A DNA stretch of 64,000 bases from Planococcus halotolerans (GCF_003289955.1 NZ_QLZR01000003.1:62001-126000), one strand, 5' to 3'; positions 9,176 through 17,522 are shown, counted from the stretch's first letter. Made by a program: numbers and translations. The notes: a model not told the origin generated them from the letters alone.

Positions 9176-9338
9176 CACTATCCCTCTTTTCTTGGATGTT
9201 TTCCTTATAATACACTCGACACAATTACTTTGTACAGATTGCCACACTTTCGACAAGCGGGAAAGGTTAACAAGAGAGCATTCTTCGTTATAATGGGAAA
9301 CAGACAACACGTATAAATATAGAAAGGACGAGGTCATT

Positions 9339-10322
9339 TTGAATAGAAAACTTTTTATGACTGTACTGGCAGCCGGTTTTATTGCCGCAGGGTGCAGTGG
9401 TGGTTCAGATAATGAAGAAACGCAAAATACGGAGGCGCCGGAAGAAGAAGCGGCAGAACAGGAAACAGTTGCGGAAAACAGCGCGGAAGAAGATTTTCTG
9501 GTGCCGTTTGATGAAACCCTGACACATGTGCATGGCATGGGTTATATCGAGAGTGAAGGTGCATTGTATTTTGCCTCGCATACCGGATTGAAAATTTACC
9601 GGGACGGCGACTGGTTTGAGACGGACGGAATGTACAACGATTATATGGGCTTTAATGCAGTTGATGAAGGGTTCTACACATCCGGGCACCCAGGGGTGGA
9701 TTCGGATTTGCCGAATCCGATCGGCATTCAAAGGAGTACAGACGGTGGACAATCACTGGAATCACTTGTCTTGGAAGGTGAGACGGATTTCCACTGGATG
9801 GCGGTTGGATACCGAAGCCATGATCTGTTCGTGATGAATCCACAGGCGAATTCGATAATGGAGACTGGTTTTTACTTGAGTGAAAACGCGGGGGAAGGGT
9901 GGCAGCGACTGGAACCGCAAGGACTTGATGGTGACCTGATGGCACTGGCGATTCATCCTGAAGATTCCCAATTGCTTGCTGCGGCTAGTTCAACCGGTGT
10001 TTTCCTGTCGAAAGACGGCGGAACGACATTTGAACGATTGACCGAAGATGGCGAATTTGGAACCGCCGTGCATTTTACGGAAAGTGAATTGCTTTATGCA
10101 AGCCATGGTTCCGAAGCGGCTTTAAAGTCTTATGTTTTGGATAGCGACGCAGGAGAAGCTTTTGAAATTCCTGAACTGGGGGAGGACGGCATAGTATTCA
10201 TATCCGTCAATCCTGCAGATGAACAGGAAATTGCTATATACACAGTCCAGGGAGACGCGTATGTATCGTCTGATGAGGGAACTTCATGGACAACGATTTT
10301 GGAAAAAGGCCAGATTCAGTAA
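9339..10322 (+). CDS. BNR/sortilin-like repeat lipoprotein (F510_1955-type glycosylhydrolase annotation)
   Basis: A 327-residue exported lipoprotein (lipobox IAAGC near residue 19) with an acidic linker and then beta-propeller-like BNR repeats containing S.DGG or SxDxGxxW motifs (RSTDGGQS, LSENAGEGW, LSKDGGTTF, VSSDEGTSW). The stretch THVHGMGY near residue 66 is typical of a Bacillales family often labelled F510_1955 glycosylhydrolase. No glycosidase active site is evident, so an enzymatic role is doubtful. The start is TTG behind GAAAGGACGAGG. Its neighbours are copper-linked genes, so a role in metal stress is inferred from context. Confidence 0.75.
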   Translation: MNRKLFMTVLAAGFIAAGCSGGSDNEETQNTEAPEEEAAEQETVAENSAEEDFLVPFDETLTHVHGMGYIESEGALYFASHTGLKIYRDGDWFETDGMYNDYMGFNAVDEGFYTSGHPGVDSDLPNPIGIQRSTDGGQSLESLVLEGETDFHWMAVGYRSHDLFVMNPQANSIMETGFYLSENAGEGWQRLEPQGLDGDLMALAIHPEDSQLLAAASSTGVFLSKDGGTTFERLTEDGEFGTAVHFTESELLYASHGSEAALKSYVLDSDAGEAFEIPELGEDGIVFISVNPADEQEIAIYTVQGDAYVSSDEGTSWTTILEKGQIQ

Positions 10323-10344
10323 TTTAAATAAAGTAAGCAAAAAA

Positions 10345-10380
10345 AATCCTCTTTCCGAGATTCTGGGAAAGAGGATTTTT
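10345..10380. terminator. Bidirectional terminator
   Basis: Stem AAAATCCTCTTTCC / GGGAAAGAGGATTTTT lies between convergent genes, with A tract on the left and T tract on the right. Confidence 0.88.
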
Positions 10381-10387
10381 CATCTTA

Positions 10388-10714
10388 TTACGCGATGTTT
10401 TTACAAGCTTCTGCGCATTTGAAGCAAGCTTCTGCACAACGCTGGCAGTGTTCATGGTCGTGTTTTTTACATTCATTGCCGCAGGCTTCGCAAATTTGTG
10501 CGCAAACCTGTGCCAATTGCCCGACAAATGGGGAGTTGCGGGAAATTGCCTGTTCAAGATAGCCACAAATATCCGCGCATTCACGGTCCAGGCGGATACA
10601 TTCAGCCATCATCTTAACATCGTCTTCCTTTAGGCAGGCGTCGAAACAATGGTTACATTCGGTCATGCACTCGTGCAAAACCTTCAATAAGTCTGCATAT
10701 TGTTCATGTGCCAT
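10388..10714 (-). CDS. Cys-rich four-helix-bundle copper-binding protein (Csp-like)
   Basis: A 108-residue cytosolic protein with 14 or more cysteines set in helical CxxxC patterns (CMTECNHCFDACL, CAQICEACGNEC, CQRCAEACFKCAEAC). This is the hallmark of Csp copper-storage four-helix bundles, which hold many Cu(I) ions through thiolates inside the bundle. No signal peptide is present, so it resembles the cytosolic Csp3 class. GGAGGTT precedes ATG 10714. Its neighbours YdhK and the SHOCT proteins support a copper-handling island. Confidence 0.88.
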   Translation of the reverse strand: MAHEQYADLLKVLHECMTECNHCFDACLKEDDVKMMAECIRLDRECADICGYLEQAISRNSPFVGQLAQVCAQICEACGNECKKHDHEHCQRCAEACFKCAEACKNIA

Positions 10715-10814
10715 GTTAAAACCTCCAGTTTCAGATTAGTTTGCCTCACCCTCCTAGTTTTTCCTTTTCGGAGAAGTGTTAAACATCTGCTGCTGGATGA
10801 AACATCTTGAAGTT

Positions 10815-11090
10815 TCACTGATTGTTCTTCGAACGGGAATGTGAATCATTATCTGCTTCACTGCGCTTATTCATGTAATCTTCTTCCGTAATTTCACCTT
10901 TGTCGTACTGATCCTGCAATTTGCGCTCTTCGTTATTCGAAGGCAGCTCATCCACTTTATGGGATCGCGGGTTATTTTTCGCCATGAAGAACCAAAAGGC
11001 GATCAGTACGCCGGTGATCAATACAGCAAGACCGGCCAACAGGCGAAGTGGGATCGGGAATGTTGATAGTAAAACAAGTTCCAAAACCAT
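10815..11090 (-). CDS. Small membrane protein with C-terminal SHOCT-like motif
   Basis: A 91-residue protein with one or two N-terminal membrane segments (about residues 3-37) and a cytoplasmic tail. The motif LQDQYDKGEITEEDYMNKR is the SHOCT (short C-terminal) pattern L...Y..GeIt..EY. SHOCT motifs are oligomerisation modules of unknown detailed function. AGGGAGG precedes ATG 11090. It is probably co-transcribed with the SHOCT-like gene 10 bases upstream. The stop is 101 bases before the copper-protein gene. Confidence 0.72.
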   Translation of the reverse strand: MVLELVLLSTFPIPLRLLAGLAVLITGVLIAFWFFMAKNNPRSHKVDELPSNNEERKLQDQYDKGEITEEDYMNKRSEADNDSHSRSKNNQ

Positions 11091-11099
11091 CAGCCTCCC

Positions 11100-11324
11100 T
11101 TATACATTTTTATTCTGCTTTTCTCTTAATTCCTTTACTTGTCTCCGATATTCCGATTCGGTGATTTCTCCGCGGGCAAAGCTGTCTTCCAGACGCGCTT
11201 CCTCTGTCGTTGGTACTCCGGAATCCAGGCCTTTAGCTTTCCGCGTTTTTTTAGCGGCAATAAAGGCAACGGCAATTGCTGCAAGCGCCACTACTATAAC
11301 GAGGACTGTCGTATACATATCCAT
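11100..11324 (-). CDS. Small membrane protein with SHOCT-like motif, paralogue of its neighbour
   Basis: A 74-residue protein with one membrane helix (about residues 5-25, VLVIVVALAAIAVAFIA), then a basic patch and the SHOCT-like motif LEDSFARGEITESEYRRQ. An upstream in-frame ATG would add 16 residues, but AAAGGAGTGATTGGA directly before ATG 11324 is the better start. It resembles the next gene in layout, suggesting duplication. The function is unknown; context suggests envelope or metal stress. Confidence 0.7.
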   Translation of the reverse strand: MDMYTTVLVIVVALAAIAVAFIAAKKTRKAKGLDSGVPTTEEARLEDSFARGEITESEYRRQVKELREKQNKNV

Positions 11325-11706
11325 TCCAATCACTCCTTTTATAATTTGGAAAGTAAGTTCTCGGTGTGCCATTGAAGAGTATTACTGTGATAATGCCTCA
11401 GCCGGATAAATTCCTTATTCCACTTCACTCTCCTTGTTTCTTCAATAAAATAATCTATACTGTTTCTATAATCTTAGTCTACCTTAAATATAGTCAGAAT
11501 ATTAGGGAAAGACCTTGATTTCTATGGGAAATGATGAATGAATCCAAAAAAACATTAAAAGAGTGTAAGTTTCTCGAAATCAGATATAGGGGAAACATGA
11601 GTTAAGCAATAAAAGGATGTATGATAAATACAGAAAGTATCAGATAACAGGAAGAAAAAATTCATTTAGTTTTTCATTAAGAAGCAGCAGGAAGTGAGGC
11701 ACGTTT
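11325..11706. other. Intergenic space before the GlcNAc genes
   Basis: About 380 bp, A+T-rich. It must hold the divergent promoters of the leftward SHOCT pair and the rightward GlcNAc kinase, but no convincing -35/-10 pair, GntR-type palindrome or repeat was recognised. Confidence 0.4.
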
Positions 11707-12687
11707 ATGTATGTGTTGGGCATAGATGGAGGAGGCACGAAGACTACGGGAATCGTGGCTGATGAAAACGGTAAGGTTTACATAGAATCACATGCAGGTC
11801 CCAGTAATCCGAATACATTGACACCAGATGAATTTGAAGAGGTGCTGAAAGGTTTAACAGCAGATCTTGAAAAACAGGATTCCGTTATTTTCTCACAACT
11901 GGCAGTCTGCTTCGCGGGTATGTCTGGGGCAGGAGACAGCTGGCGATGCGATGCAAAATTTGAACAGGTGTTGACGAAGTTCCTGCCGCCACAAATAGAA
12001 GTCATTGTGCGGAATGATGCGTATAACGTCCTTTATTCCGAGACGCTCGGCAAACCGGGAATTGTACAAATTGCCGGCACTGGCTCGATTTCATTTGGAT
12101 TAAATCATGAAAATAAAACTGTCCGTTCCGGCGGATGGGGATATTTATTCGATGAGGCGGGGAGTGCGTATCATTTAGGCAATGAAGCTTTGCGCGCTGT
12201 CTTCAAAAATTATGATGGGCGAGGACCGGAGACTGTATTGACGGAGGAAATCATAAATTATTTCAATGTAAGTGATGTGACAGATCTGCTTGGCAAAATC
12301 CATGGACCCGAGCATCCGCGTTCGGTGATAGCGCAGTTGGCCCCATTGATAATCGCTGCAGCGGAAAACGGTGATGGAGTCGCTGCAAAGATTATCCGCA
12401 AGGCATGTGCAGAAATAATGGAATGCATCGAATCATGCCACAAGAAATTATTCGCTGCAGATCATCCGACCCTTGTTGTCCTCTCTGGAGGCGTGTTTGC
12501 CAATTCTCAGCAGCTTCTTGATTGTTTAAGAGAGTTGAGTAAAAAAACGCTTCCGAATATTGTATTGCGACAGGCACATGCAGCACCTGTCAGCGGTGCT
12601 GTTATCGGTGGACTAAAGGCAATGGGATTCAACAGCATAGATGAAAATATCACGGAACGCATAAATCTCCAGTTAAAGAAAAGCTGA
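11707..12687 (+). CDS. N-acetylglucosamine kinase (BadF/BadG/BcrA/BcrD ATPase family)
   Basis: A 326-residue cytosolic ATP-dependent kinase of the actin/hexokinase fold. Phosphate-binding loop 1 is LGIDGGGTKT at residues 4-13. The second motif IAGTGSISFG is near 121, GGWGYLFDEAGS near 142 and the adenosine-motif region LSGGVF near 260. It probably phosphorylates GlcNAc recycled from peptidoglycan or chitin to GlcNAc-6-P, the substrate of the NagA encoded 30 bases downstream. GAAGTGAGG precedes the ATG. Confidence 0.85.
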   Translation: MYVLGIDGGGTKTTGIVADENGKVYIESHAGPSNPNTLTPDEFEEVLKGLTADLEKQDSVIFSQLAVCFAGMSGAGDSWRCDAKFEQVLTKFLPPQIEVIVRNDAYNVLYSETLGKPGIVQIAGTGSISFGLNHENKTVRSGGWGYLFDEAGSAYHLGNEALRAVFKNYDGRGPETVLTEEIINYFNVSDVTDLLGKIHGPEHPRSVIAQLAPLIIAAAENGDGVAAKIIRKACAEIMECIESCHKKLFAADHPTLVVLSGGVFANSQQLLDCLRELSKKTLPNIVLRQAHAAPVSGAVIGGLKAMGFNSIDENITERINLQLKKS

Positions 12688-12717
12688 ACGCAATATTTTA
12701 AAAAGAAGGTGTACGTG

Positions 12718-13914
12718 ATGTCTCGCATGCTGATAAAAAATATCCGGCTCGTCCAGCCTGAAGGCGAATTGGCAGACGGCACAATTCTTATTGAAAATGG
12801 AAGAATCATCTCAGCTTCGACAGAGCCGATTGATGATTGGAGCGGCGAATGTTTCGACGGTGGCGGTTCTGTTGCGCTGCCAGGTTTTATTGATATACAT
12901 ATCCACGGCGCTGCTGGAGCGGATTTTATGGATGACGACAGCACGGCAGCAGGTAAGGTTGCGGCCGCACTTCCCGCAGAAGGGACGACGTCTTTTTTGG
13001 CGACGACCTTGACGCAATCGCCGGAGCGCATTTCAAGCTCAATCCATTACGGGAGGACTTACATGAAAGGAAGCGGTGAAGGCGCAGCGGAAATGCTCGG
13101 CTTCCATCTGGAAGGTCCTTTCATCCATCCGGATCAGGCAGGGGCCCAGCCTTCCGCTTATATTTGCGAGCCTTCAATGGATCAAATGTATGAATGGTTC
13201 GGCGACACGCTGGCAGATTTGAAAATCATTACGATGGCACCGGAGCAGGACAAGAATTTTAAGATTACACACGAATTAAATGAACGCGGGGTCATCGTGT
13301 CAGCCGGCCACACAACGGCAGATTACAAAACGCTCAGCGAGGCGCAAGCAGCAGGTCTATCTCATCTGACGCATTACGGCAATGCGATGCGCGGATTGCA
13401 TCACCGGGAAATTGGCGTAGTTGGCGCAGGAATGCTGAACAAGGAACTGTTCTGTGAAATCATCGCGGACGGTATCCATTTATCGCCGGATATGCTGAAG
13501 CTGGTGGTTCAGGTAATTGGTCCTGAGCGTTTACTGCTTATCACAGATTCCATGCGTGCAAAAGGTTTGCCGGACGGTTCCTATACACTGGGCGACCAGA
13601 AAGTGACAGTATCAGGCAATGAAGCAATACTCGCGGATGGCACACTTGCCGGCAGTATGCTGAAGATGAATGAAGGGCTGCGGCAATTGAAGGATATTGC
13701 CGATATTACGTGGACGGATGCGATTGCGTTGTCATCGGGAAATGCAGCACGCCGTCTTGGTGTCTTTGACCGCAAAGGCAGTATAGAACGCGGCAAAGAT
13801 GCTGATATTGTGCTGGTGACGGAAGATTTTAATGTCCAATATACTTTTTGCAGAGGGAAGATGAGTTTTGCTCATGATTCGACGGGAAGACGAAAGATGA
13901 ATTTAGATATGTGA
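12718..13914 (+). CDS. nagA: N-acetylglucosamine-6-phosphate deacetylase
   Basis: This enzyme removes acetate from GlcNAc-6-P to give glucosamine-6-P. It has the metal-dependent amidohydrolase fold: HIHG near residue 62, FHLEGPFIHPDQAGAQ near 129, AGHTTA near 198, HYGNAMRGLHHRE near 219, the catalytic-Asp motif ITDSM near 277 and DGTLAGS near 310. 398 residues. GTG codons at 12709 and 12715 are in frame, but AGAAGG at 12704-12709 favours ATG 12718. It is paired with the kinase upstream; no NagB deaminase is adjacent, so the last step is encoded elsewhere. Confidence 0.93.
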   Translation: MSRMLIKNIRLVQPEGELADGTILIENGRIISASTEPIDDWSGECFDGGGSVALPGFIDIHIHGAAGADFMDDDSTAAGKVAAALPAEGTTSFLATTLTQSPERISSSIHYGRTYMKGSGEGAAEMLGFHLEGPFIHPDQAGAQPSAYICEPSMDQMYEWFGDTLADLKIITMAPEQDKNFKITHELNERGVIVSAGHTTADYKTLSEAQAAGLSHLTHYGNAMRGLHHREIGVVGAGMLNKELFCEIIADGIHLSPDMLKLVVQVIGPERLLLITDSMRAKGLPDGSYTLGDQKVTVSGNEAILADGTLAGSMLKMNEGLRQLKDIADITWTDAIALSSGNAARRLGVFDRKGSIERGKDADIVLVTEDFNVQYTFCRGKMSFAHDSTGRRKMNLDM

Positions 13915-13921
13915 TGGGTGT

Positions 13922-13953
13922 CCTCTACAGACGATGGTCTGTGGAGGTTTTTT
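13922..13953 (+). terminator. Terminator of the GlcNAc operon
   Basis: An 11 bp stem (CCTCTACAGAC / GTCTGTGGAGG) with loop GATG is followed by TTTTTTAT. Confidence 0.9.
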
Positions 13954-13986
13954 ATGGGTTTCTTGGAGTGAGATTGGATTGTTGTT

Positions 13987-14097
13987 GACGTATACAGCCG
14001 TTTAGGTGTCGTATAACTGGATTTTGTTGACGTATAGATTCGTTTTGTTGTCGTATAAATCGTTTATGGTGACGGATAGCCGATTTTGCTTCATATA
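13987..14097 (+). repeat. Family A 21-bp phased array (composite 1, first array)
   Basis: The 8-base cores GACGTATA, GTCGTATA, GACGTATA, GTCGTATA and GACGGATA start at 13987, 14008, 14029, 14050 and 14071, exactly 21 bases apart. A degenerate sixth core (TTCATATA, 14090) follows 19 bases later. Spacers are T/G-rich (ATTTTGTT, TTTTGTT). The array is non-coding although one frame on the minus strand stays open as a heptad-like repeat. Confidence 0.85.
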
Positions 14098-14128
14098 GAA
14101 CAAAAAAGACGTTGAAGCAAGAAGTAGT

Positions 14129-14221
14129 GCGAACCGCTTTGGCGCTCCGGAGAGTGCTTTCGCAACAAGCCTGGCTGGAGTGATGCCAGGCTTGTTGCTT
14201 CGCTCACTCCATAGCCGCGCC
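14129..14221. repeat. G+C-rich structured module with possible pseudoknot (copy 1)
   Basis: A 14 bp perfect hairpin GCAACAAGCCTGGC / GCCAGGCTTGTTGC (14162-14175, 14185-14198) has a 9-base loop whose TGGAGTGA is complementary to TCACTCCA at 14204-14211. A second copy at 17089-17181 keeps both pairings with a matched base change. GGCGC...GCGCC closes the outer part. Non-coding. Confidence 0.65.
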
Positions 14222-14336
14222 ATTGCTCTGGGTGGGGGTTGAGAGGAGAGAGGTGAAAGAAGAGGCAGTTCTTTAAGTTTATTGTTTTGAGTTCATTGCT
14301 TCGGGACCTTCTATTTAAAGGGATTTGAAGGAGGTT

Positions 14337-14447
14337 AACGTATAGCCTGAAGGGCATGTCGTATAAATGGATTTTGTTGACGTATAGATTCGTTTTGTTG
14401 TCGTATAAATCGTTTATAGTGACGGATAGCCGATTCCAGCTCATATT
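14337..14447 (+). repeat. Family A 21-bp phased array (composite 1, second array)
   Basis: Cores AACGTATA, GTCGTATA, GACGTATA, GTCGTATA and GACGGATA start at 14337, 14358, 14379, 14400 and 14421 (period 21), with a degenerate CTCATATT 19 bases later at 14440. The last four units are nearly identical to those at 14008-14078. Confidence 0.85.
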
Positions 14448-14492
14448 CATTCAAAAAAACGCCAAAAAGGAAGCTGAAGGGATTGGTTTGAA

Positions 14493-14533
14493 GCAGCTGG
14501 CGCACGCCAGCTGCCTGGGGCGGCGCGCCGCCC
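14493..14533. repeat. Double-palindrome hairpin module (composite 1)
   Basis: Stem 1 is GCAGCTGGCG CA CGCCAGCTGC (14493-14514). Three bases later comes the perfect palindrome GGGCGGCGCGCCGCCC (14518-14533). The same layout with different stem sequences occurs at 24426-24470 and 37807-37851. Confidence 0.75.
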
Positions 14534-14558
14534 GATCAAAACAGTTCTTGGTCTGTTG

Positions 14559-14650
14559 TCTTATGGTTTTTGTTTTTTATCTTACGATTTTTCATTTCTA
14601 TCTTACGATTTCGTGATTCTATCTTACGGTTTGCGGATCTTATCTAACGT
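14559..14650 (+). repeat. Family B 21-bp phased array (composite 1)
   Basis: Cores TCTTATGG, TCTTACGA, TCTTACGA, TCTTACGG and TCTAACGT start at 14559, 14580, 14601, 14622 and 14643, exactly 21 apart, mostly within TATCTTACGATTT. Its complement AATCGTAAGATA resembles an extended family A core, so B may be a variant of A in the opposite orientation. Confidence 0.82.
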
Positions 14651-14869
14651 TTAGCAAAAATTCTTTTCTCGAAGAGTAAAAAACCTCAAGAGTTTCTGGT
14701 TAGGAGCCCCAGCAAATTTCTATAAAAAGCGCCTGTTCCGGTTCGCTGAACGAACTCTCAAACTGACTATTTTCCTAACCACACATCTATTCTCAAAAGG
14801 ATCCAGTTTTTATTCCCGAAAAAGCAATTCCACGCATTGTTACAAATAGGTAAAATTTATTAAATTATC

Positions 14870-14906
14870 AAATAATGATTATCAAAGGCCTTCTGTTTAG
14901 TATAAT
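14870..14906 (+). promoter_or_regulatory. Fur-like box and promoter of the 5'-nucleotidase gene
   Basis: AAATAATGATTATCA at 14870-14884 matches 13 of 15 positions of the Fur consensus TGATAATNATTATCA. It overlaps the -35 region of a promoter with a perfect TATAAT at 14901-14906. An overlapping Fur-family repressor (Fur, or PerR) would block transcription in metal-replete cells. The region before it, 14651-14869, has nothing else that I recognise. Confidence 0.5.
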
Positions 14907-14944
14907 TAAATTGATTCACAAACTAAGCAAAAGGGGCTGGAAGA

Positions 14945-16897
14945 ATGTCAATGTACAAGAAATTGGCGATGGTGCTGGCAGCACTGGTATTGGCTTTAAG
15001 CGGTTTGTTTACTGGGGGAGTCGCGGATGCGGCAAAACCCGACAAGGGCAATAAACTGAAGCCGATTGATGTATCGCTTCGGATAATGGGCACGACAGAT
15101 TTGCATACGAACTTTATGAATTACGATTATTATCAGGATAAAGAGTCCAACGAGCTGGGTCTCGCGAAAACAGGCGTCTTAATAGAAGAAGCCCGTGCGG
15201 AAAACCCGAATAATCTTTTATTGGATAACGGAGATTTGATCCAGGGAACACCGTTCGGCGCTTATAAAGTGTCGGTCGACCCGCTTGAAGAAGGGGAATT
15301 GCACCCGGCATACGCCGCGCTTGAATCCCTTAATTTCGATGCGTCGACTCTGGGCAACCACGAGTTCAACTTCGGCTTGGATTATTTGGATGAAGCTTTG
15401 GACGATGCTCCATTCCCAGTCCTGAACGCAAACGTTCTGGATGCGGCAACAGGAGAGAATAAATACCAGCCTTACACAGTGATCGACAAAGAAGTTGTCG
15501 ACCAAATGGGCAGAACACGTACGCTGCAAGTGGGCGTCATCGGTGTAGTTGCTCCGAAAATCATGCAATGGGACCGCACGCATCTTGAAGGCAAAGTCAT
15601 TGCCGAAGACGCAGTGCAGTCCGTTGAGAAATTCATTCCGAAAATGAAAGCGGAAGGGGCGGATGTCATTGTCGTTCTTTCGCATTCAGGAATTGGCGAT
15701 GCAACACATGAAATCGGTGAAGAAGATGTAACGTATCAGATTTCACAAGTCGAAGGCGTTGATGCCATCATCACAGGCCACGACCATGATGTATTCCCAG
15801 GCGCATACGGCGATTTGCCGAATGTTGACCAAGAGCAAGGCACGATCAACGGGACACCGGTTGTTATGGCAGGGAATTTCGGCAGCCATCTGGGTGTCAT
15901 TGATTTGACATTGAGCCCGCGCGGCAATGGCAAGCGCTGGGTGGTAACTTCCGAGAAAGCGGAACTGCGCGAAATCGATTCAGCGACTGGAGAAGTTGCT
16001 GAAGAAGTAGTGGAAGCGGTAAAGGAAGCGCACGAAGGCACGATTGAATACGTCAACACACCGGTTGCTGAAACGACAGCGCCAATCAATAGTTATTTTG
16101 CTTTGGTAAATGATGATCCATCCATTCAATTGGTCAATAACGCTCAGACCTGGTATGTGGAGCAGCAGGTGGCAGGCACGGCGAACGAAGACTTGCCGAT
16201 TCTTTCAGCTGCGGCACCGTTCAAAGCAGGCGGCCGTAACGGCGGCGATTACTACACCAATATTGAAGCCGGCCAGATCGCCATTAAAAACGTCGCTGAC
16301 CTTTATGTTTACGACAATACGACATTCGCATTGAAAATGACAGGTGCAGACGTACAGGAATGGCTTGAAATGTCAGCTGGCCAATTCAATCAAATCGATC
16401 CAAATGCAACCGGCGAGCAGCAACTGGTAAACAACGATTTCCGTACGTATAACTTCGATGTGATCGACGGTGTCACGTATGAGATCGATGTAACGGAGCC
16501 GGCGAAATACGATACGGCTGGTAATGTAATCAATGAAGGCGCTAACCGCATCAAGAATCTTTCTTATGCAGGCGAGCCGATTGACCCGAACCAGGAATTC
16601 CTGGTTGCGACGAATAATTACCGCGCAAGCGGCAGTTTCCCAGGTGTTGTCAACGCCACAGAAGTGATCGACTATGCTTATGAGAACCGCCAAGTAGTCA
16701 TTGATTATTTGGAAGAGCTTGAGACAATCGATCCTTCTGCGGATGATAACTGGACATTCGCTCCAATTGCTGGCGAGCAGTCGATCGTCTTTGAGACATC
16801 CGACAATGCACAGGATAAAATCCCGGCAGACAGCGGCATCACATATATTGCGCCGACTGTGAATGGTTTTGCGAAGTATGGCATTGCGATAGACTAA
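14945..16897 (+). CDS. Secreted 5'-nucleotidase / cyclic-nucleotide phosphodiesterase family protein
   Basis: A 650-residue exported enzyme. The signal peptide ends near GVADA (residues 1-29). The N-terminal calcineurin-like metallophosphoesterase domain shows D52-x-H54, DNGD near 97, N138-H139-E140, VLSHSG near 244 and GHDHD near 278, the full di-metal site. The C-terminal 5'-nucleotidase domain includes FKAGGRNGGDYY near 430 and a TNNYRASG stretch near 558. It should release phosphate and nucleosides from nucleotides outside the cell. There is no LPXTG anchor, so it is free or loosely bound. It stands alone between two direct copies of a composite repeat, and its promoter carries a Fur-like box. 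Confidence 0.9.
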   Translation: MSMYKKLAMVLAALVLALSGLFTGGVADAAKPDKGNKLKPIDVSLRIMGTTDLHTNFMNYDYYQDKESNELGLAKTGVLIEEARAENPNNLLLDNGDLIQGTPFGAYKVSVDPLEEGELHPAYAALESLNFDASTLGNHEFNFGLDYLDEALDDAPFPVLNANVLDAATGENKYQPYTVIDKEVVDQMGRTRTLQVGVIGVVAPKIMQWDRTHLEGKVIAEDAVQSVEKFIPKMKAEGADVIVVLSHSGIGDATHEIGEEDVTYQISQVEGVDAIITGHDHDVFPGAYGDLPNVDQEQGTINGTPVVMAGNFGSHLGVIDLTLSPRGNGKRWVVTSEKAELREIDSATGEVAEEVVEAVKEAHEGTIEYVNTPVAETTAPINSYFALVNDDPSIQLVNNAQTWYVEQQVAGTANEDLPILSAAAPFKAGGRNGGDYYTNIEAGQIAIKNVADLYVYDNTTFALKMTGADVQEWLEMSAGQFNQIDPNATGEQQLVNNDFRTYNFDVIDGVTYEIDVTEPAKYDTAGNVINEGANRIKNLSYAGEPIDPNQEFLVATNNYRASGSFPGVVNATEVIDYAYENRQVVIDYLEELETIDPSADDNWTFAPIAGEQSIVFETSDNAQDKIPADSGITYIAPTVNGFAKYGIAID

Positions 16898-16916
16898 TAA
16901 AATTTTGAGAGAGTGG

Positions 16917-16947
16917 CCCATCCGCGGTGTGCGGGTGGGTTTTTTAA
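16917..16947 (+). terminator. Terminator of the 5'-nucleotidase gene
   Basis: Stem CCCATCCGC / GCGGGTGGG (one G-U) with loop GGTGT is followed by TTTTTTT. Confidence 0.87.
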
Positions 16948-16990
16948 ATGTGTGGAGGAGTGGTTTAGTAGCCGCTTGGGTGTCTGAGTT

Positions 16991-17059
16991 ATCGTATAAA
17001 TCTATTTTGATGTCGTATAACTTGATAATGGTGACGGATAGCTGATTTTGCTTGATGTA
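16991..17059 (+). repeat. Family A 21-bp phased array (composite 2, first array)
   Basis: Cores ATCGTATA, GTCGTATA and GACGGATA start at 16991, 17012 and 17033 (period 21), followed by a degenerate TTGATGTA at 17052 (19 bases on). It has two units fewer than the matching array at 13987. Confidence 0.82.
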
Positions 17060-17088
17060 CAGCAAAAAGGAATTAAAGAGAGAAAGAG

Positions 17089-17181
17089 TGCGAAACGCTT
17101 TGGCGCTCCGGAGAGGCCTTCCGCAACAAGCCTGGCTGGAGTGGCGCCAGTCTTGTTGCTTCGGCCACTCCATAGCCGCGC
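17089..17181. repeat. G+C-rich structured module with possible pseudoknot (copy 2)
   Basis: Arms GCAACAAGCCTGGC (17123-17136) and GCCAGTCTTGTTGC (17146-17159). The loop TGGAGTGGC is fully complementary to GCCACTCCA at 17164-17172. Compared with copy 1 the loop A became G and the partner T became C, so the pairing is kept. Confidence 0.65.
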
Positions 17182-17299
17182 CTTTGCTTGGGGTGGGGGT
17201 TGAGAGGAGAAGAGTTGGAAGAAGAAACAGTTTTGGAAGTGTATTGTTTCGAGTTCGATTCCTCGGTACCTTCAATATTATAGGAAGTTAAGTTAGGTT

Positions 17300-17410
17300 G
17301 ACGTATAGCTTGTAGGAGGTGTCGTATAGATTGATTTTGTTGTTGTATAGAGTCACTTTGTTGACGTATAAATCGTTTATGGTAACAGATAGCCGATTTC
17401 AGCTCATATC
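17300..17410 (+). repeat. Family A 21-bp phased array (composite 2, second array)
   Basis: Cores GACGTATA, GTCGTATA, GTTGTATA, GACGTATA and AACAGATA start at 17300, 17321, 17342, 17363 and 17384, all 21 apart. A degenerate CTCATATC lies 19 bases further at 17403. Confidence 0.82.
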
Positions 17411-17456
17411 CATCTGAAATGACGCCAAATAAGGTGTTAAAAGGGATTGGTTTGAA

Positions 17457-17497
17457 GCAGCTGGCGCACGCCAGCTGCCTGGGGCGGCGCGCCGCCC
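17457..17497. repeat. Double-palindrome hairpin module (composite 2)
   Basis: Identical to the copy at 14493-14533: the first hairpin occupies 17457-17478 and the perfect 16 bp palindrome 17482-17497. Confidence 0.75.
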
Positions 17498-17522
17498 GAT
17501 CAAAACAGTTCTTGATCTGCTG

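Noticed and set aside
14002..14223. Minus-strand open frame of 73 codons across the A array and hairpin module
   Set aside because: The frame is open only because the 21-base period keeps the frame. It has no ribosome site and consists of repeat plus structured DNA.
13987..14650. CRISPR-like array of short repeats and spacers
   Set aside because: The cores are only 8-12 bases, the spacers 9-13 bases and related to each other, and no cas gene is present. The period of 21 is far too short for a CRISPR array.
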